From Streptococcus equinus (GTDB lineage Bacteria > Bacillota > Bacilli > Lactobacillales > Streptococcaceae), in the NCBI RefSeq assembly GCF_900101445.1, contig NZ_FNKE01000001.1, forward strand, positions 186,001-250,000: a stretch of 64,000 nt of DNA. The letters run 5' to 3'. How positions within the stretch are numbered: the first letter of the stretch is position 1; every line of letters begins with the position of its first letter. Both the position numbers and the translations under genes were made by a program. The notes below the pieces were generated by a model, which saw nothing but the letters and a program-made list of their open reading frames with translations, had not been told where the DNA came from and searched no databases. Positions 34,274-43,722 of the stretch are shown here, piece after piece.

Positions 34274-35028
34274 GAATAATTGCTATTACAGGAGCAACAG
34301 GTGGACTAGCCAAAGAAATTGTCAAACAGTTACCAGCTGATGACTTTGTGATTGCCTTAGGACGTCATGTAAAAAAACTTGAAGCCTGTTATGCTGAACG
34401 TCCTAACACAGTTTGCTACGAACTTGATATGACAAGTGATGAAGCGATTGGTGCTATGGTTGAAAAACTATACGCTGAGCATGGTCATATCGATGTCTTT
34501 ATCAACAATGCTGGTTATGGTGATTTTAGTGAGTTTGATGCCTATACGACGGCTGAAATCCGTGACATGTTTGATATCAATACTTTTGCGACGATGACTT
34601 TTTCACGTTTAGTTGGTCACAAGATGAAAGAAGCGGGACAGGGGCATATTGTCAATATTGCCAGCATCGCTGGTTTGATTGCATCAGCGAAATCATCAGT
34701 TTACTCTGCAACAAAATTTGCGGTGATTGGCTTTTCAAATGCTCTGCGTTTGGAATTAGCTGATAGCAATGTTTACGTGACAACGATTAATCCAGGACCG
34801 ATTGCAACAACTTTTTTTGACAAGGCAGATCCATCTGGAGAATACCTAAAAAGTGTTGGACGCTTTGTTTTACAACCAGAAGAAGTTGCCAGACGTACAG
34901 TTGCTATTTTAGGTAAAAATAAACGTGAAGTGAACATGCCTTGGTCAATGGCTGCAGCGCATAAGTTTTACACCCTTTTCCCTAAGGTTGCTGATTTTTT
35001 AGCACGAAAAGTTTTTAATTATAAATAA
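34270..35028 (+). CDS. Short-chain dehydrogenase/reductase
   Basis: Classical SDR of 252 aa: cofactor motif TGATGGLA (residues 7-14), NNAGYG near 80-85, catalytic serine in NIASIAG, and YSATK carrying the catalytic Tyr and Lys. The C-terminal part is basic and hydrophobic. The substrate cannot be told; homologous streptococcal genes are simply named oxidoreductases. It overlaps rnz and is followed by recJ after 35 nt. Confidence 0.88.
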   Translation: MRIIAITGATGGLAKEIVKQLPADDFVIALGRHVKKLEACYAERPNTVCYELDMTSDEAIGAMVEKLYAEHGHIDVFINNAGYGDFSEFDAYTTAEIRDMFDINTFATMTFSRLVGHKMKEAGQGHIVNIASIAGLIASAKSSVYSATKFAVIGFSNALRLELADSNVYVTTINPGPIATTFFDKADPSGEYLKSVGRFVLQPEEVARRTVAILGKNKREVNMPWSMAAAHKFYTLFPKVADFLARKVFNYK

Positions 35029-35063
35029 CCTCCTTTCAATTCTACATAAGAAGTGAGAAGTGA

Positions 35064-37268
35064 ATGATAACAAGTAAATACAATTGGAAAAACATTGAAA
35101 AAGAGCCAGATGATGGCTTTTTTGAACTGACAAAAAAAGAAAATATTACAGCTTTAGCCAGCAAAATCCTATACAGTCGTGGCATTGACAACGACGAAAA
35201 ACTAGCTCAATTTTTATCGAATGATTTGTCACAACTTCATGATCCATATCTTTTGCACGATATGGACAAAGCAGTTGCCCGTATTCGTCAAGCTATTGAA
35301 AATTACGAACAAATCTTGGTTTATGGGGACTATGATGCCGATGGGATGACTAGCGCTAGTATCATGAAAGAAGCACTGGAAATGCTTGGGGCTGAAGTTC
35401 AAGTCTATCTTCCTAACCGATTTGTTGATGGCTATGGACCAAATGAATCGGTCTATAAATACTTTATTGAGCAACAACAGGTTTCTTTGATTATTACGGT
35501 GGACAATGGCGTAGCTGGACACGAAGCTATTAACTATGCACAAAGTCAAGGAGTAGATGTCATTGTTACTGACCACCATGGCTTACCAGCAGAGCTTCCA
35601 GATGCATTTGCCATTGTACATCCAGAGCATCCAGAAGCGGATTATCCGTTCAAATATTTAGCAGGATGTGGCGTAGCTTTCAAAGTCGCTTGTGCTTTGC
35701 TGGAATCAATTCCCACAGAAATGCTAGATTTAGTTGCTATCGGAACCATTGCTGATATGGTTAGCCTAACAGATGAAAATCGTATCATGGTTAAGGTCGG
35801 TCTTGAAATGCTCAAGCAGACCGAACGCATTGGTTTAATGGAACTAATGAAAGTATCTGATATTGACATGTCAGATGTTAACGAAGAAACTGTTGGCTTT
35901 AAAATCGCTCCGCAGCTAAATGCTCTTGGTCGTCTAGATGATCCAAATCCAGCTGTTGAGTTATTGACTGGCTTTGATGATGAAGAAGCGCTAAGCATTG
36001 CGCAAATGATTAATGCCAAAAATGAAGAACGTAAAGAAATCGTTCAAAAGATTTATGACGAAGCCATGGGCATGGTTGACCTTGATAAGCCTGTTCAAGT
36101 CTTAGCAAAAGAAGGTTGGCATCCAGGTGTTCTTGGGATTGTCGCTGGTCGTATTTTGGAGCATATTGCTCAGCCAGTTATTGTCTTAAACATTGAAGAC
36201 GGCATGGCAAAAGGTTCTGCTAGAAGTATTGAGGCAATCAATATCTTCCATGCGCTTGATGAACACCGTGATTTATTTGAAGCCTTTGGTGGACATGCTG
36301 GTGCAGCTGGGATGACCTTGCCAGTTGATAACCTAGAGCAATTGTCACAGGTCTTATGTGATTATATTGCTGAAAATGATATTAATTTAGCTCAGAAAAA
36401 GACTTTGATCATTGATGAAGTGCTAGAGTTGTCAGAAATTGACTTGGACACTGTTAAAAGTCTTGAGAAGATTGCACCTTTTGGGATGGATAATGCTAAG
36501 CCAGTCTTTGAAATCAAAGACTTTACCGTTAAACAAGCACGTACCATGGGGCAAAATGGTGCTCACTTGAAGTTAAAAATTGCTCAAGGAAGCACGGCAG
36601 TTGACCTTGTTGCCTTTAACCAAGGTCATTTGGTACAAGAATTTCAACAAGCGCAGAATCTCTGTCTTGCGGTTACCTTGTCAATTAACAAATGGAATGG
36701 GCAAACTACTGTTCAGTTGATGCTTGAAGATGCGCGTGTTGACGGCGTTCAGTTGATTGATATTCGTGCCAAAAATGCTAGTCTTCCTGAACGTGTTCCT
36801 GTTTTGAGTGAAGACACTAGTGCCAGCGAAGTGGTTGTTCTAGATATTCCTGAGAAGGCTGAAGAACTCAAATCCCTTTTTGTCGGTCGACAATTTGATG
36901 CTGTTTATTTTAAAAACCACATCAAACGTGCCTATTATTTGACTGGCTATGGAACTCGCGAACAATTTGCTAAATTGTATAAAACCATTTACCAATTCCC
37001 TGAATTCGACGTTCGTTATAAATTAAAAGACTTGAGTCAATACCTCAATATCCCAGATATTTTGCTGGTAAAAATGATTCAAATCTTTGATGAATTAGAC
37101 TTCGTAACCATCACAGATGGTGTTATGGTCGTTAACAAAGATGCCCAAAAACGCAGCATCTCAGACAGCCAAATCTATCAAAATCTGAAACAAGAAGTGA
37201 AGTATCAAGAACTTATGGCACTTGGTACTCCACAAGAAATCTACGATTGGTTAATGGATAATAATTAA
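35064..37268 (+). CDS. recJ: Single-strand-specific 5'-3' exonuclease RecJ
   Basis: DHH family nuclease of 734 aa acting in recombination and mismatch repair. The DHH motifs are visible: DYDADGMTS (about residues 91-99), VDNG, DHHGLP, and the DHHA1 segment with GGHAGAAG. Length exceeds E. coli RecJ because of a C-terminal extension (from about residue 570) common in Firmicutes. AGAAGTGAGAAG lies before the ATG. A perfect terminator ends the run of genes from hflX. Confidence 0.95.
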   Translation: MITSKYNWKNIEKEPDDGFFELTKKENITALASKILYSRGIDNDEKLAQFLSNDLSQLHDPYLLHDMDKAVARIRQAIENYEQILVYGDYDADGMTSASIMKEALEMLGAEVQVYLPNRFVDGYGPNESVYKYFIEQQQVSLIITVDNGVAGHEAINYAQSQGVDVIVTDHHGLPAELPDAFAIVHPEHPEADYPFKYLAGCGVAFKVACALLESIPTEMLDLVAIGTIADMVSLTDENRIMVKVGLEMLKQTERIGLMELMKVSDIDMSDVNEETVGFKIAPQLNALGRLDDPNPAVELLTGFDDEEALSIAQMINAKNEERKEIVQKIYDEAMGMVDLDKPVQVLAKEGWHPGVLGIVAGRILEHIAQPVIVLNIEDGMAKGSARSIEAINIFHALDEHRDLFEAFGGHAGAAGMTLPVDNLEQLSQVLCDYIAENDINLAQKKTLIIDEVLELSEIDLDTVKSLEKIAPFGMDNAKPVFEIKDFTVKQARTMGQNGAHLKLKIAQGSTAVDLVAFNQGHLVQEFQQAQNLCLAVTLSINKWNGQTTVQLMLEDARVDGVQLIDIRAKNASLPERVPVLSEDTSASEVVVLDIPEKAEELKSLFVGRQFDAVYFKNHIKRAYYLTGYGTREQFAKLYKTIYQFPEFDVRYKLKDLSQYLNIPDILLVKMIQIFDELDFVTITDGVMVVNKDAQKRSISDSQIYQNLKQEVKYQELMALGTPQEIYDWLMDNN

Positions 37269-37270
37269 GA

Positions 37271-37310
37271 AAAAACTCCTTTGGGTACTATTAAAACCAA
37301 AGGAGTTTTT
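37271..37310 (+). terminator. Terminator of recJ
   Basis: A perfect 14-bp stem: AAAAACTCCTTTGG (37271-37284) pairs with CCAAAGGAGTTTTT (37297-37310). Confidence 0.93.
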
Positions 37311-37375
37311 AAATACTTTCTAGGTTCAAACTAAATTAGATATTAAGAAAATTTAATAAAAATGTGAAATAAGGG

Positions 37376-37404
37376 TTTATTTTAAGTTTCGTTTAAGGTA
37401 TAAT
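37376..37404 (+). promoter_or_regulatory. Promoter of the 421-aa anchored protein
   Basis: TTTATT (37376-37381), 17-nt spacer, TATAAT (37399-37404). The -35 is weak. Confidence 0.55.
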
Positions 37405-37440
37405 GGTAAGCGTGACCAAAAATGGGAAAAGGAGATAAAA

Positions 37441-38706
37441 ATGGATTCAAAGAATTCGAATCAAAATGAAAAGGGAACAAATAAGTTTTCTGACTTTACT
37501 GGTAAAGTAAAATCACAGTGGAATGATTTGAGTAAAACCAAGAAAATCATTGCAGGTGTTGCTGGTCTTGCAATAGTTGGGGTAGCAGGTGTTGCGGTAT
37601 ACCAAGCAACGACTGGAACAACAGTAACAAGTGCTGTGACTGGTAGCCCACTAAAAATTACAGTTAATTCAGCTGATGTTATTGTGCCTGAAGATGCGGA
37701 AAAAGGTAGCACCTACGTTGCCTATAATATTACCTTTGAAAATAAAGGTAGCCAAAAGATTGAACTTAATTCAACAGATGTTCAATTGGTAGATAAAGAT
37801 GGTGAAACTCTCTCAAATGAGATGATTTATTCATCTACTGATGATTTTAAGGATATGGATCTTGTTGGTGCTGGTTTAGGAAAAGGTAAAAAACGCACAG
37901 GATACCTTGTTTATAAAATTGATCCTAAGAAAAGTAAAGACTATTCAATTGAAGCAGAGTGTACAGTAACAGGTGATGATAGTTACGATAAGAAAGAAAC
38001 AGAAGAGTCACTCTCAAAAGTTAAAGTTACAGATAATCGAGATGATATTAAAAAAATGGCATCTGATTATATTAATAAAGTCTTTTTGGCGTCTCAATCA
38101 ACATCAATTAGTGGTTCAGCATCAGTTGGATTTGATGCATCAGATGATGTCCAAGTGACAACTTTGTCAAATAAATCTGACAAGAAAAAAGAAAACGACT
38201 TCCAACTTGGAAACAATATCGAAGCAGATAAAGAATTATTTGTGAAACGTTTCAAAGAAGAATTGGGCTCAAGTTTTGATTATTTCACACCAAGCGACAG
38301 TGAAATGGATGCCTTCGTTGATAAATACATGGAAGCTAACGCCAAACGTGCACAAGTTAATGTTTCAATCGAAGAATTATATCCAACTTCTGCAAAAATT
38401 AAAGTAGAATCTAAATCAATTGATCTTGGTAAAGTTGATATGAGTGATTTGGTTGATGATTATATCGAACAAGCAACAGGTAAAGATTTCTCAGATGACG
38501 ATGCAGTGATGCAAGATGCTGAAAAATATGTTTTTGCTAGTGTCCCTAGCCGTTTTAGTTCAACAGATTTAGCTACTGAAACTGATGAAAATAGCATTTC
38601 TGTATCACTTAAAGATAAGAAATGGATGGTTGATTCATCTGATAAATCAATGAACTATGGTTACGATGGTTTGCAACGATCAATGTCAGGTCAATTTTTC
38701 TATTAA
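37441..38706 (+). CDS. Membrane-anchored extracellular protein, DUF4352/DUF5105-like
   Basis: Protein of 421 aa. A short charged cytoplasmic N-terminus is followed by one transmembrane helix (about residues 36-58, IIAGVAGLAIVGVAGVAVY) and a long outside region. Residues 70-185 look like an immunoglobulin-like DUF4352 domain (YVAYNITFENKGSQKIELN). Residues 190-420 are a second, helical and acidic region that recalls DUF5105 of Firmicute lipoproteins. No lipobox or LPXTG is seen. It has its own promoter and terminators on both sides, so it is a single-gene unit. Function unknown. Confidence 0.75.
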   Translation: MDSKNSNQNEKGTNKFSDFTGKVKSQWNDLSKTKKIIAGVAGLAIVGVAGVAVYQATTGTTVTSAVTGSPLKITVNSADVIVPEDAEKGSTYVAYNITFENKGSQKIELNSTDVQLVDKDGETLSNEMIYSSTDDFKDMDLVGAGLGKGKKRTGYLVYKIDPKKSKDYSIEAECTVTGDDSYDKKETEESLSKVKVTDNRDDIKKMASDYINKVFLASQSTSISGSASVGFDASDDVQVTTLSNKSDKKKENDFQLGNNIEADKELFVKRFKEELGSSFDYFTPSDSEMDAFVDKYMEANAKRAQVNVSIEELYPTSAKIKVESKSIDLGKVDMSDLVDDYIEQATGKDFSDDDAVMQDAEKYVFASVPSRFSSTDLATETDENSISVSLKDKKWMVDSSDKSMNYGYDGLQRSMSGQFFY

Positions 38707-38719
38707 TAAATCATAATTG

Positions 38720-38757
38720 AAAACTATGACAAGTTTTAGCTTGTCGTAGTTTTTTTT
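38720..38757 (+). terminator. Terminator after the anchored protein gene
   Basis: AAACTA-T-GACAAG (38721-38733) pairs with CTTGTC-G-TAGTTT (38740-38752), then a long T run. Confidence 0.9.
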
Positions 38758-38787
38758 GTCAACCAAAAGTAAGCGGTTGCTAAATAT

Positions 38788-38816
38788 TTGTTTTTCTATT
38801 GAGACAGAACTATAAT
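38788..38816 (+). promoter_or_regulatory. Promoter of the bile salt hydrolase gene
   Basis: TTGTTT (38788-38793), 17-nt spacer, TATAAT (38811-38816). Confidence 0.7.
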
Positions 38817-38891
38817 ATGGTTATGTAGGGATGATTCGCTACAAAAACGTTAAATGACTGATTGAATTTTCTTGTAATAAGGAGGTTTCTT

Positions 38892-39869
38892 ATGTGTACT
38901 GCGATTACTTATACAACTAAGGATAGTTACTTTGGTCGTAATCTTGATTTGGATTTTTCTTACAATGAAACGGTGACCATTTGTCCTAGAACTTACCCAT
39001 TCTCGTTTAAGCATAAGGGTGAAAATAAGAACCACTATGCCATGATTGGGATGGCGACGGTAGTGGCTGATTACCCACTTTATTACGAAGCTGTTAATGA
39101 AAAAGGCTTGGGAATGGCTGGCTTGAATTTCCCTGAAAATGCTGATTACAAAGAAGTGGCAGAAGGAAAAGACAACCTTGCATCTTTTGAATTGATTCCA
39201 TGGTTCTTATCACAATGCCAATCTGTTGCTGACGTTAAGAAACTTTGCCAAAATCTTAATGTGACAAATGAAGCGTTCAGTGCTGATTTTCAACCAAGTC
39301 CTTTGCACTGGTTGATTGCTGACCGAAATGAAGCTATTGTACTCGAATCTGTAGCCAGCGGATTAAAGGTTTATGATAATCCAACAGGTGTTTTGACGAA
39401 CAATCCAACATTTGACAAACAATTATTTAACTTGAACAATTATCGTCACATTTCTCCAAAAGTTTCTGACAATCTCTTTTCTACAGAGATTGCCTTGGAC
39501 ACTTACAGCCGAGGAATGGGTGGCCTTGGTTTGCCTGGTGATTTATCATCAATGTCACGCTATGTTAAGGTAGCCTTTACTAAATTAAATTCAGTGGCAG
39601 AAGATACAGAAGCATCTAGTGTTAACCAATTCTTCCATATTTTGAAATCCGTTGAACAACAAAAAGGTTTGTGCTATGTGGATGAAAGTGGCAAATACGA
39701 ATACACTATTTACAGTTCATGTATCAATACAGAAAAAGGTATTTACTACTACACAACTTACGATAATTCACAAATTACGGCTGTCGATATGCATAAGGAA
39801 AATTTGGATGATAACAAGTTGGTTACTTATCCATTAATCAAAGATTGGCAAGTGAATTACCAAAATTAA
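38892..39869 (+). CDS. bsh: Bile salt hydrolase (choloylglycine hydrolase family)
   Basis: Ntn-hydrolase of 325 aa. AAGGAGG stands before ATG 38892, so the second residue is the catalytic cysteine (MCTAITY), exposed after removal of Met. Other conserved residues are R16, D19/D21, N79 (AGLNFP), N170/N171 (GVLTNNPTF) and R223 (SRYVKVAF). The overall pattern, including LHWLIAD and GLPGDLSS, is much closer to bile salt hydrolases than to penicillin V acylases as I recall them. It should be cytoplasmic, as no signal peptide is seen. It would deconjugate glyco- or tauro-bile acids. An in-frame ATG at 38862 is rejected as it would bury the cysteine. Confidence 0.88.
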   Translation: MCTAITYTTKDSYFGRNLDLDFSYNETVTICPRTYPFSFKHKGENKNHYAMIGMATVVADYPLYYEAVNEKGLGMAGLNFPENADYKEVAEGKDNLASFELIPWFLSQCQSVADVKKLCQNLNVTNEAFSADFQPSPLHWLIADRNEAIVLESVASGLKVYDNPTGVLTNNPTFDKQLFNLNNYRHISPKVSDNLFSTEIALDTYSRGMGGLGLPGDLSSMSRYVKVAFTKLNSVAEDTEASSVNQFFHILKSVEQQKGLCYVDESGKYEYTIYSSCINTEKGIYYYTTYDNSQITAVDMHKENLDDNKLVTYPLIKDWQVNYQN

Positions 39870-39916
39870 GGTTTTAAAAAAATATTACTTAAATTCCTTC
39901 CTTTTTTCAAAAAATA

Positions 39917-39925
39917 TGCTATAAT
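39917..39925 (+). promoter_or_regulatory. apt promoter (extended -10)
   Basis: TGCTATAAT is an extended -10 element, giving a leader of about 40 nt before apt. No good -35 is visible. Confidence 0.6.
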
Positions 39926-39970
39926 GAAATGTAAAACATTTTTTGGCAAAAAGCCCATAGAAAGAAGAAA

Positions 39971-40489
39971 ATGGATTTAAAAAATTATATCGCTACAATT
40001 GAAAACTATCCTAAAGAAGGAGTCACTTTCCGTGATATTTCTCCTTTGATGGCAGATGGAAATGCTTATAGCTATGCTGTTCGCGAAATTGTACAGTATG
40101 CTACTGACAAGAAGATCGACATGATTGTTGGTCCAGAGGCACGCGGATTTATCGTCGGATGCCCAGTTGCATTTGAACTTGGAATTGGTTTCGCACCAGT
40201 TCGTAAACCTGGTAAATTACCACGTGAAGTAATCTCAGCTGATTACGAAAAAGAGTACGGCATTGATACACTATGTATGCATGCTGATGCTATCAAACCT
40301 GGACAACGTGTCCTTATCGTTGATGACCTTTTGGCAACAGGTGGTACTGTGAAAGCTACTATCGAAATGGTAGAACGCCTTGGTGGTATCGTTGCTGGAT
40401 GTGCTTTCCTTGTTGAATTGGACGGATTGAACGGACGTAAAGCACTTGAAGGTTATGATACGAAAGTCTTAATGAATTTCCCAGGATAA
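39971..40489 (+). CDS. apt: Adenine phosphoribosyltransferase
   Basis: Purine salvage enzyme of 172 aa joining adenine and PRPP to AMP. It has the PRPP-binding motif [13 protein letters not shown] (about residues 116-128) and the N-terminal segment [14 protein letters not shown] typical of Apt. I see no T-tract terminator after it, so transcripts may run on towards metA. Confidence 0.96.
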   Translation: MDLKNYIATIENYPKEGVTFRDISPLMADGNAYSYAVREIVQYATDKKIDMIVGPEARGFIVGCPVAFELGIGFAPVRKPGKLPREVISADYEKEYGIDTLCMHADAIKPGQRVLIVDDLLATGGTVKATIEMVERLGGIVAGCAFLVELDGLNGRKALEGYDTKVLMNFPG

Positions 40490-40490
40490 T

Positions 40491-40507
40491 TATAGCTAAA
40501 AACTATA
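40491..40507. promoter_or_regulatory. MET box 1 upstream of metA
   Basis: TATAGCTAAAAACTATA keeps both TATAG/CTATA arms of the MET box consensus. Its centre (40499) lies 66 bp before the predicted metA start of transcription. Confidence 0.75.
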
Positions 40508-40524
40508 ACTACCTAAAGAAATTA

Positions 40525-40541
40525 TATAATTGAAAACTATA
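40525..40541. promoter_or_regulatory. MET box 2 overlapping the metA -35
   Basis: TATAATTGAAAACTATA is a MET box variant, 34 bp after box 1 (about three helical turns). It covers the -35 TTGAAA of metA. Confidence 0.75.
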
Positions 40542-40558
40542 TCTCCATCTTTTATAAT
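40530..40558 (+). promoter_or_regulatory. metA promoter
   Basis: TTGAAA (40530-40535), 17-nt spacer, TATAAT (40553-40558). Predicted start of transcription about 40565. Confidence 0.75.
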
Positions 40559-40596
40559 ATTACTTAAATATAATATTATAGAGTGGAGATATTTTC

Positions 40597-41541
40597 ATGC
40601 CAATAAAACTTGATAAAGAATTACCGGCCTTAGACATTTTGCGCAAAGAGAATGTCTTCATCATGGATAATAAACGTGCAAAGCATCAAGATATTAGACC
40701 GATGGATTTTCTCATTGTTAACTTGATGCCGACAAAAGAAGTGACAGAGACACAGCTCTTGCGTTTGCTGGCTAATACGCCTTTGCAGATTAATGTTGAA
40801 TTTCTCTATATGACTAGTCACGAGTCAAAAAATACGACGGCTGAGCATTTAGAAACCTTCTATAAAACTTTTGCGGATGTTAAACACAAGTATTATGATG
40901 GGTTGATTATCACGGGTGCTCCAGTTGAAACTTTGGCTTACGAGGAAGTGGATTACTGGGATGAATTGTGCCAAATCTTTGATTGGGCAAAATCTCATGT
41001 CTATTCAACCTTGCACCTGTGTTGGGGAGCGCAAGCTGGGCTCTATTATAAATATGGTATTAAGAAGGTTTTGCTAGAGGAAAAATTATCAGGCATCTTT
41101 TCTCAGAATGTCAAACAACCTTCTAACCCGATTGTCCGTGGGTTTGACGATTGCTTCATGGCGCCACATTCTAGATATACAGAAGTTCGTCATGAAGATG
41201 TTGCTAAGGTTGATCGATTAGAAGTAATTGCTGAAGGTCCCACAGTTGGTTTGTCTATCGTAGCTAGTAAAGATTTGCGCGAAGTTTATAGCTTTGGACA
41301 TTTGGAATATGACCGTGAAACTTTGGATCGTGAGTACAAGCGTGATGTTAAAGTTGGAAAAAATCCTAATGTGCCTGCGCATTATTACGTCAATGACGAT
41401 CCTGAACAAGACGTTCCGATGAAGTGGAATTTAGCAGCAACAACTTTCTTTAGTAATTGGATTAATTATGCTGTTTACCAAGAGACGCCTTATCAGTTGG
41501 AGCAATTGGAAAAAGAACCATCTTTTTACGGTTACTTGTGA
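40597..41541 (+). CDS. metAA: Homoserine O-acetyltransferase (MetA family)
   Basis: First step of methionine synthesis from homoserine. It is 314 aa with the catalytic cysteine C142 ([16 protein letters not shown]) and the catalytic Glu and His region [13 protein letters not shown]. Position 111 is glutamate ([12 protein letters not shown]). In studied MetA enzymes Glu at 111 goes with acetyl-CoA and Gly with succinyl-CoA, so acetyl-homoserine is the likely product despite the common succinyltransferase label. GTGGAG precedes the ATG. Two MET boxes lie upstream. Confidence 0.92.
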   Translation: MPIKLDKELPALDILRKENVFIMDNKRAKHQDIRPMDFLIVNLMPTKEVTETQLLRLLANTPLQINVEFLYMTSHESKNTTAEHLETFYKTFADVKHKYYDGLIITGAPVETLAYEEVDYWDELCQIFDWAKSHVYSTLHLCWGAQAGLYYKYGIKKVLLEEKLSGIFSQNVKQPSNPIVRGFDDCFMAPHSRYTEVRHEDVAKVDRLEVIAEGPTVGLSIVASKDLREVYSFGHLEYDRETLDREYKRDVKVGKNPNVPAHYYVNDDPEQDVPMKWNLAATTFFSNWINYAVYQETPYQLEQLEKEPSFYGYL

Positions 41542-41619
41542 TGGGGTGATTATCGGTCAAATCTTGTTTAATCTTTGTCAGGTTCAGTTTTAGATGTGAT
41601 GATTTTTTAGGAATATATT

Positions 41620-42294
41620 ATGAGTTATTTGGAAAATTATAAATCAGGCAATCTTGTATTGCCGAGTGCTCTTCTCTTTCATTACAAAGATATTTTTAAA
41701 CGTGCAGATGATTTTTTGATTTGGCAGTTTATTTATCTCCAAAACACGACTAAGATGGATGATTTGGCACCTAGTCAAATTGCTAGTGCGCTGAATAAAA
41801 CAGTGGCAGAAGTTAACCGCTCGATTTCTGATTTGACTGCTCAAGGTTTGCTTGATATGAAGACTATTGAACTTGGTAGCGAAATCGAAGTAATTTTTGA
41901 TGCTAGTCCTGTTTTAGCCCTTTTGGATAAATTGGTATCTGAACCTAAACAAGCTCCTGAAAAGCAAGAGTCAAATCCTGTAAAAGAACTTGTTGAAGAT
42001 TTTGAACGTGAGCTAGGTCGTATGCTGAGCCCATTTGAATTGGAAGATTTACAAAAGACCATTCGTGAGGATAAAACAGACCCTGATTTGGTGCGCGCTG
42101 CCCTACGTGAAGCGGTCTTTAATGGCAAGACAAACTGGAATTACATTAATGCCATTTTGCGAAATTGGCGTCGTGAAGGCATTACAACAATGCGCCAAGT
42201 TGAGGAACGTCGCAAAGAGCATGAAGATTCAAAAGCAGGCAAAGTCAATGTATCAGATGACTTTTTGGCTGCAATGGATTTGTGGAGTGACTAA
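41620..42294 (+). CDS. dnaD: DnaD domain replication protein
   Basis: Protein of 224 aa with an N-terminal winged-helix domain (residues 1-100) and a C-terminal DnaD/DnaB-like domain (GRMLSPFELEDLQKTIRED...AVFNGKTNWNYINAILRNW). It takes part in primosome assembly and replication restart at oriC in Firmicutes. The stop overlaps the nth start (TAATGAG), a dnaD-nth pairing common in Firmicutes. Confidence 0.93.
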   Translation: MSYLENYKSGNLVLPSALLFHYKDIFKRADDFLIWQFIYLQNTTKMDDLAPSQIASALNKTVAEVNRSISDLTAQGLLDMKTIELGSEIEVIFDASPVLALLDKLVSEPKQAPEKQESNPVKELVEDFERELGRMLSPFELEDLQKTIREDKTDPDLVRAALREAVFNGKTNWNYINAILRNWRREGITTMRQVEERRKEHEDSKAGKVNVSDDFLAAMDLWSD

Positions 42295-42944
42295 TGAGAG
42301 TTGGACGTGAGCGTTTAAAGAAAATCTTAGCTATTATTGGTGACATGTATCCAGAAGCGCGTGGCGAGTTGGAATGGGAGACGCCGTTTCAGCTGCTTAT
42401 CGCGGTGATTTTGTCTGCTCAAACGACGGATAAAGCAGTCAACAAGGTGACCCCAAATCTTTGGAAACATTACCCAGAAATCGAGGATTTGGCTAAGGCA
42501 AATTTGGCTGATGTTGAGGAGTGTTTGCGAACTATCGGACTTTATAAGAACAAAGCTCGAAACATCATTAAGACAGCAAGAGCGATTTTACAAGACTTCG
42601 ACGGGCAAGTCCCTAAGACCCACAAAGAGTTAGAAACCTTGCCAGGAGTGGGACGAAAAACGGCTAATGTTGTATTAGCAGAAGTTTACGGTATTCCATC
42701 GATTGCTGTGGATACACATGTGTCACGAATTGCTAAGCGTCTGAATATTTCTGCGCCAGATGCTGACGTTAAAGAAATCGAAGAAGATTTGATGAAAAAA
42801 ATCCCAAAGAAAGATTGGATTTTGACGCATCATCGCTTGATTTTCTTTGGACGTTATCATTGTTTAGCTAAAAAGCCTAAATGTGATATTTGTCCAGTTC
42901 AAGCCTACTGCAAATACTATAAAGACAATGTGAAAAATAACTAA
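42294..42944 (+). CDS. nth: Endonuclease III
   Basis: Base excision repair glycosylase and AP lyase for oxidised pyrimidines, 216 aa. It has the helix-hairpin-helix LPGVGRKTANVVL with its catalytic Lys, the catalytic Asp in AVDTHVSR, and the [4Fe-4S] cysteines C-x6-C-x2-C-x5-C in CLAKKPKCDICPVQAYC. It overlaps the dnaD stop by one base. Confidence 0.96.
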   Translation: MRVGRERLKKILAIIGDMYPEARGELEWETPFQLLIAVILSAQTTDKAVNKVTPNLWKHYPEIEDLAKANLADVEECLRTIGLYKNKARNIIKTARAILQDFDGQVPKTHKELETLPGVGRKTANVVLAEVYGIPSIAVDTHVSRIAKRLNISAPDADVKEIEEDLMKKIPKKDWILTHHRLIFFGRYHCLAKKPKCDICPVQAYCKYYKDNVKNN

Positions 42945-42972
42945 GCAGCTCACTTGAGTTGCTTTTGTTATG
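42944..42972 (+). terminator. Hairpin after nth
   Basis: AAGCAGCTCA pairs with TGAGTTGCTT across a very short loop, then TTGTT. The T tract is poor, so this is a weak terminator. Confidence 0.55.
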
Positions 42973-42975
42973 CTT

Positions 42976-43004
42976 TTGTAAGGAGAAGTTGTTTTTGATA
43001 TAAT
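42976..43004 (+). promoter_or_regulatory. Promoter of trmK
   Basis: TTGTAA (42976-42981), 17-nt spacer, TATAAT (42999-43004). Confidence 0.75.
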
Positions 43005-43035
43005 TAAAAGGAATGATATTTTAGAAGGAAGAATT

Positions 43036-43722
43036 ATGCAAACAGTATTATCTAAGCGTTTGGCTGCCGTAGCAGACTTTGTACCGCAAGGAGCACGCTT
43101 ACTGGATGTCGGAAGTGACCATGCTTACTTACCGATTGCCTTGATGGAAGAGGGAAAAATTGATTTCGCCATTGCTGGTGAAGTTGTCAAAGGTCCATAT
43201 GAATCAGCAGTTCACAATGTTGCTGGCGCAGGTTTGACAGATAAAATCGCTGTGCGTTTGGCAGATGGTTTAGCAGCCTTTGAAGCGTCAGACCAAGTGA
43301 CAACGATTACGATTTGTGGTATGGGTGGTGGCTTGATTGCTGATATTTTGGCGGCAGGAGTTGAAAAATTAGCAAGTGTAGACCGTCTTATCTTGCAACC
43401 CAACAATCGTGAAGATGAACTTCGTGCTTGGTTGATGAACAATGGTTTCAAACTTATCACTGAAGAAATCATGACAGAAAATGACAAATTTTATGAAATC
43501 ATGGTTGTTGAACACGGTCAAATGACTTTGTCAGAGACAGACCTACGCTTTGGTCCTTTCTTGAACCAAGAAAAATCTGCTGTTTTTAAAGCACGTTGGC
43601 AACGAGAATTGAAAAAATTAGAAATCGCTTTGCCTCACGTTCCAGAAAACCGTGTCGATGACCGCGCAGCTATTTCACAAAAAATGGCAGCTATCAAGGA
43701 GGCTATCAATGAAAGCAAGTGA
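43036..43722 (+). CDS. trmK: tRNA (adenine(22)-N1)-methyltransferase TrmK
   Basis: SAM-dependent methyltransferase of 228 aa for m1A22 in tRNA. SAM motif [16 protein letters not shown] (residues 22-36), the conserved [14 protein letters not shown] and [10 protein letters not shown] are characteristic of the TrmK family. The 3' end overlaps the next gene by 14 nt, the usual trmK-NIF3 pairing of Firmicutes. Confidence 0.94.
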   Translation: MQTVLSKRLAAVADFVPQGARLLDVGSDHAYLPIALMEEGKIDFAIAGEVVKGPYESAVHNVAGAGLTDKIAVRLADGLAAFEASDQVTTITICGMGGGLIADILAAGVEKLASVDRLILQPNNREDELRAWLMNNGFKLITEEIMTENDKFYEIMVVEHGQMTLSETDLRFGPFLNQEKSAVFKARWQRELKKLEIALPHVPENRVDDRAAISQKMAAIKEAINESK

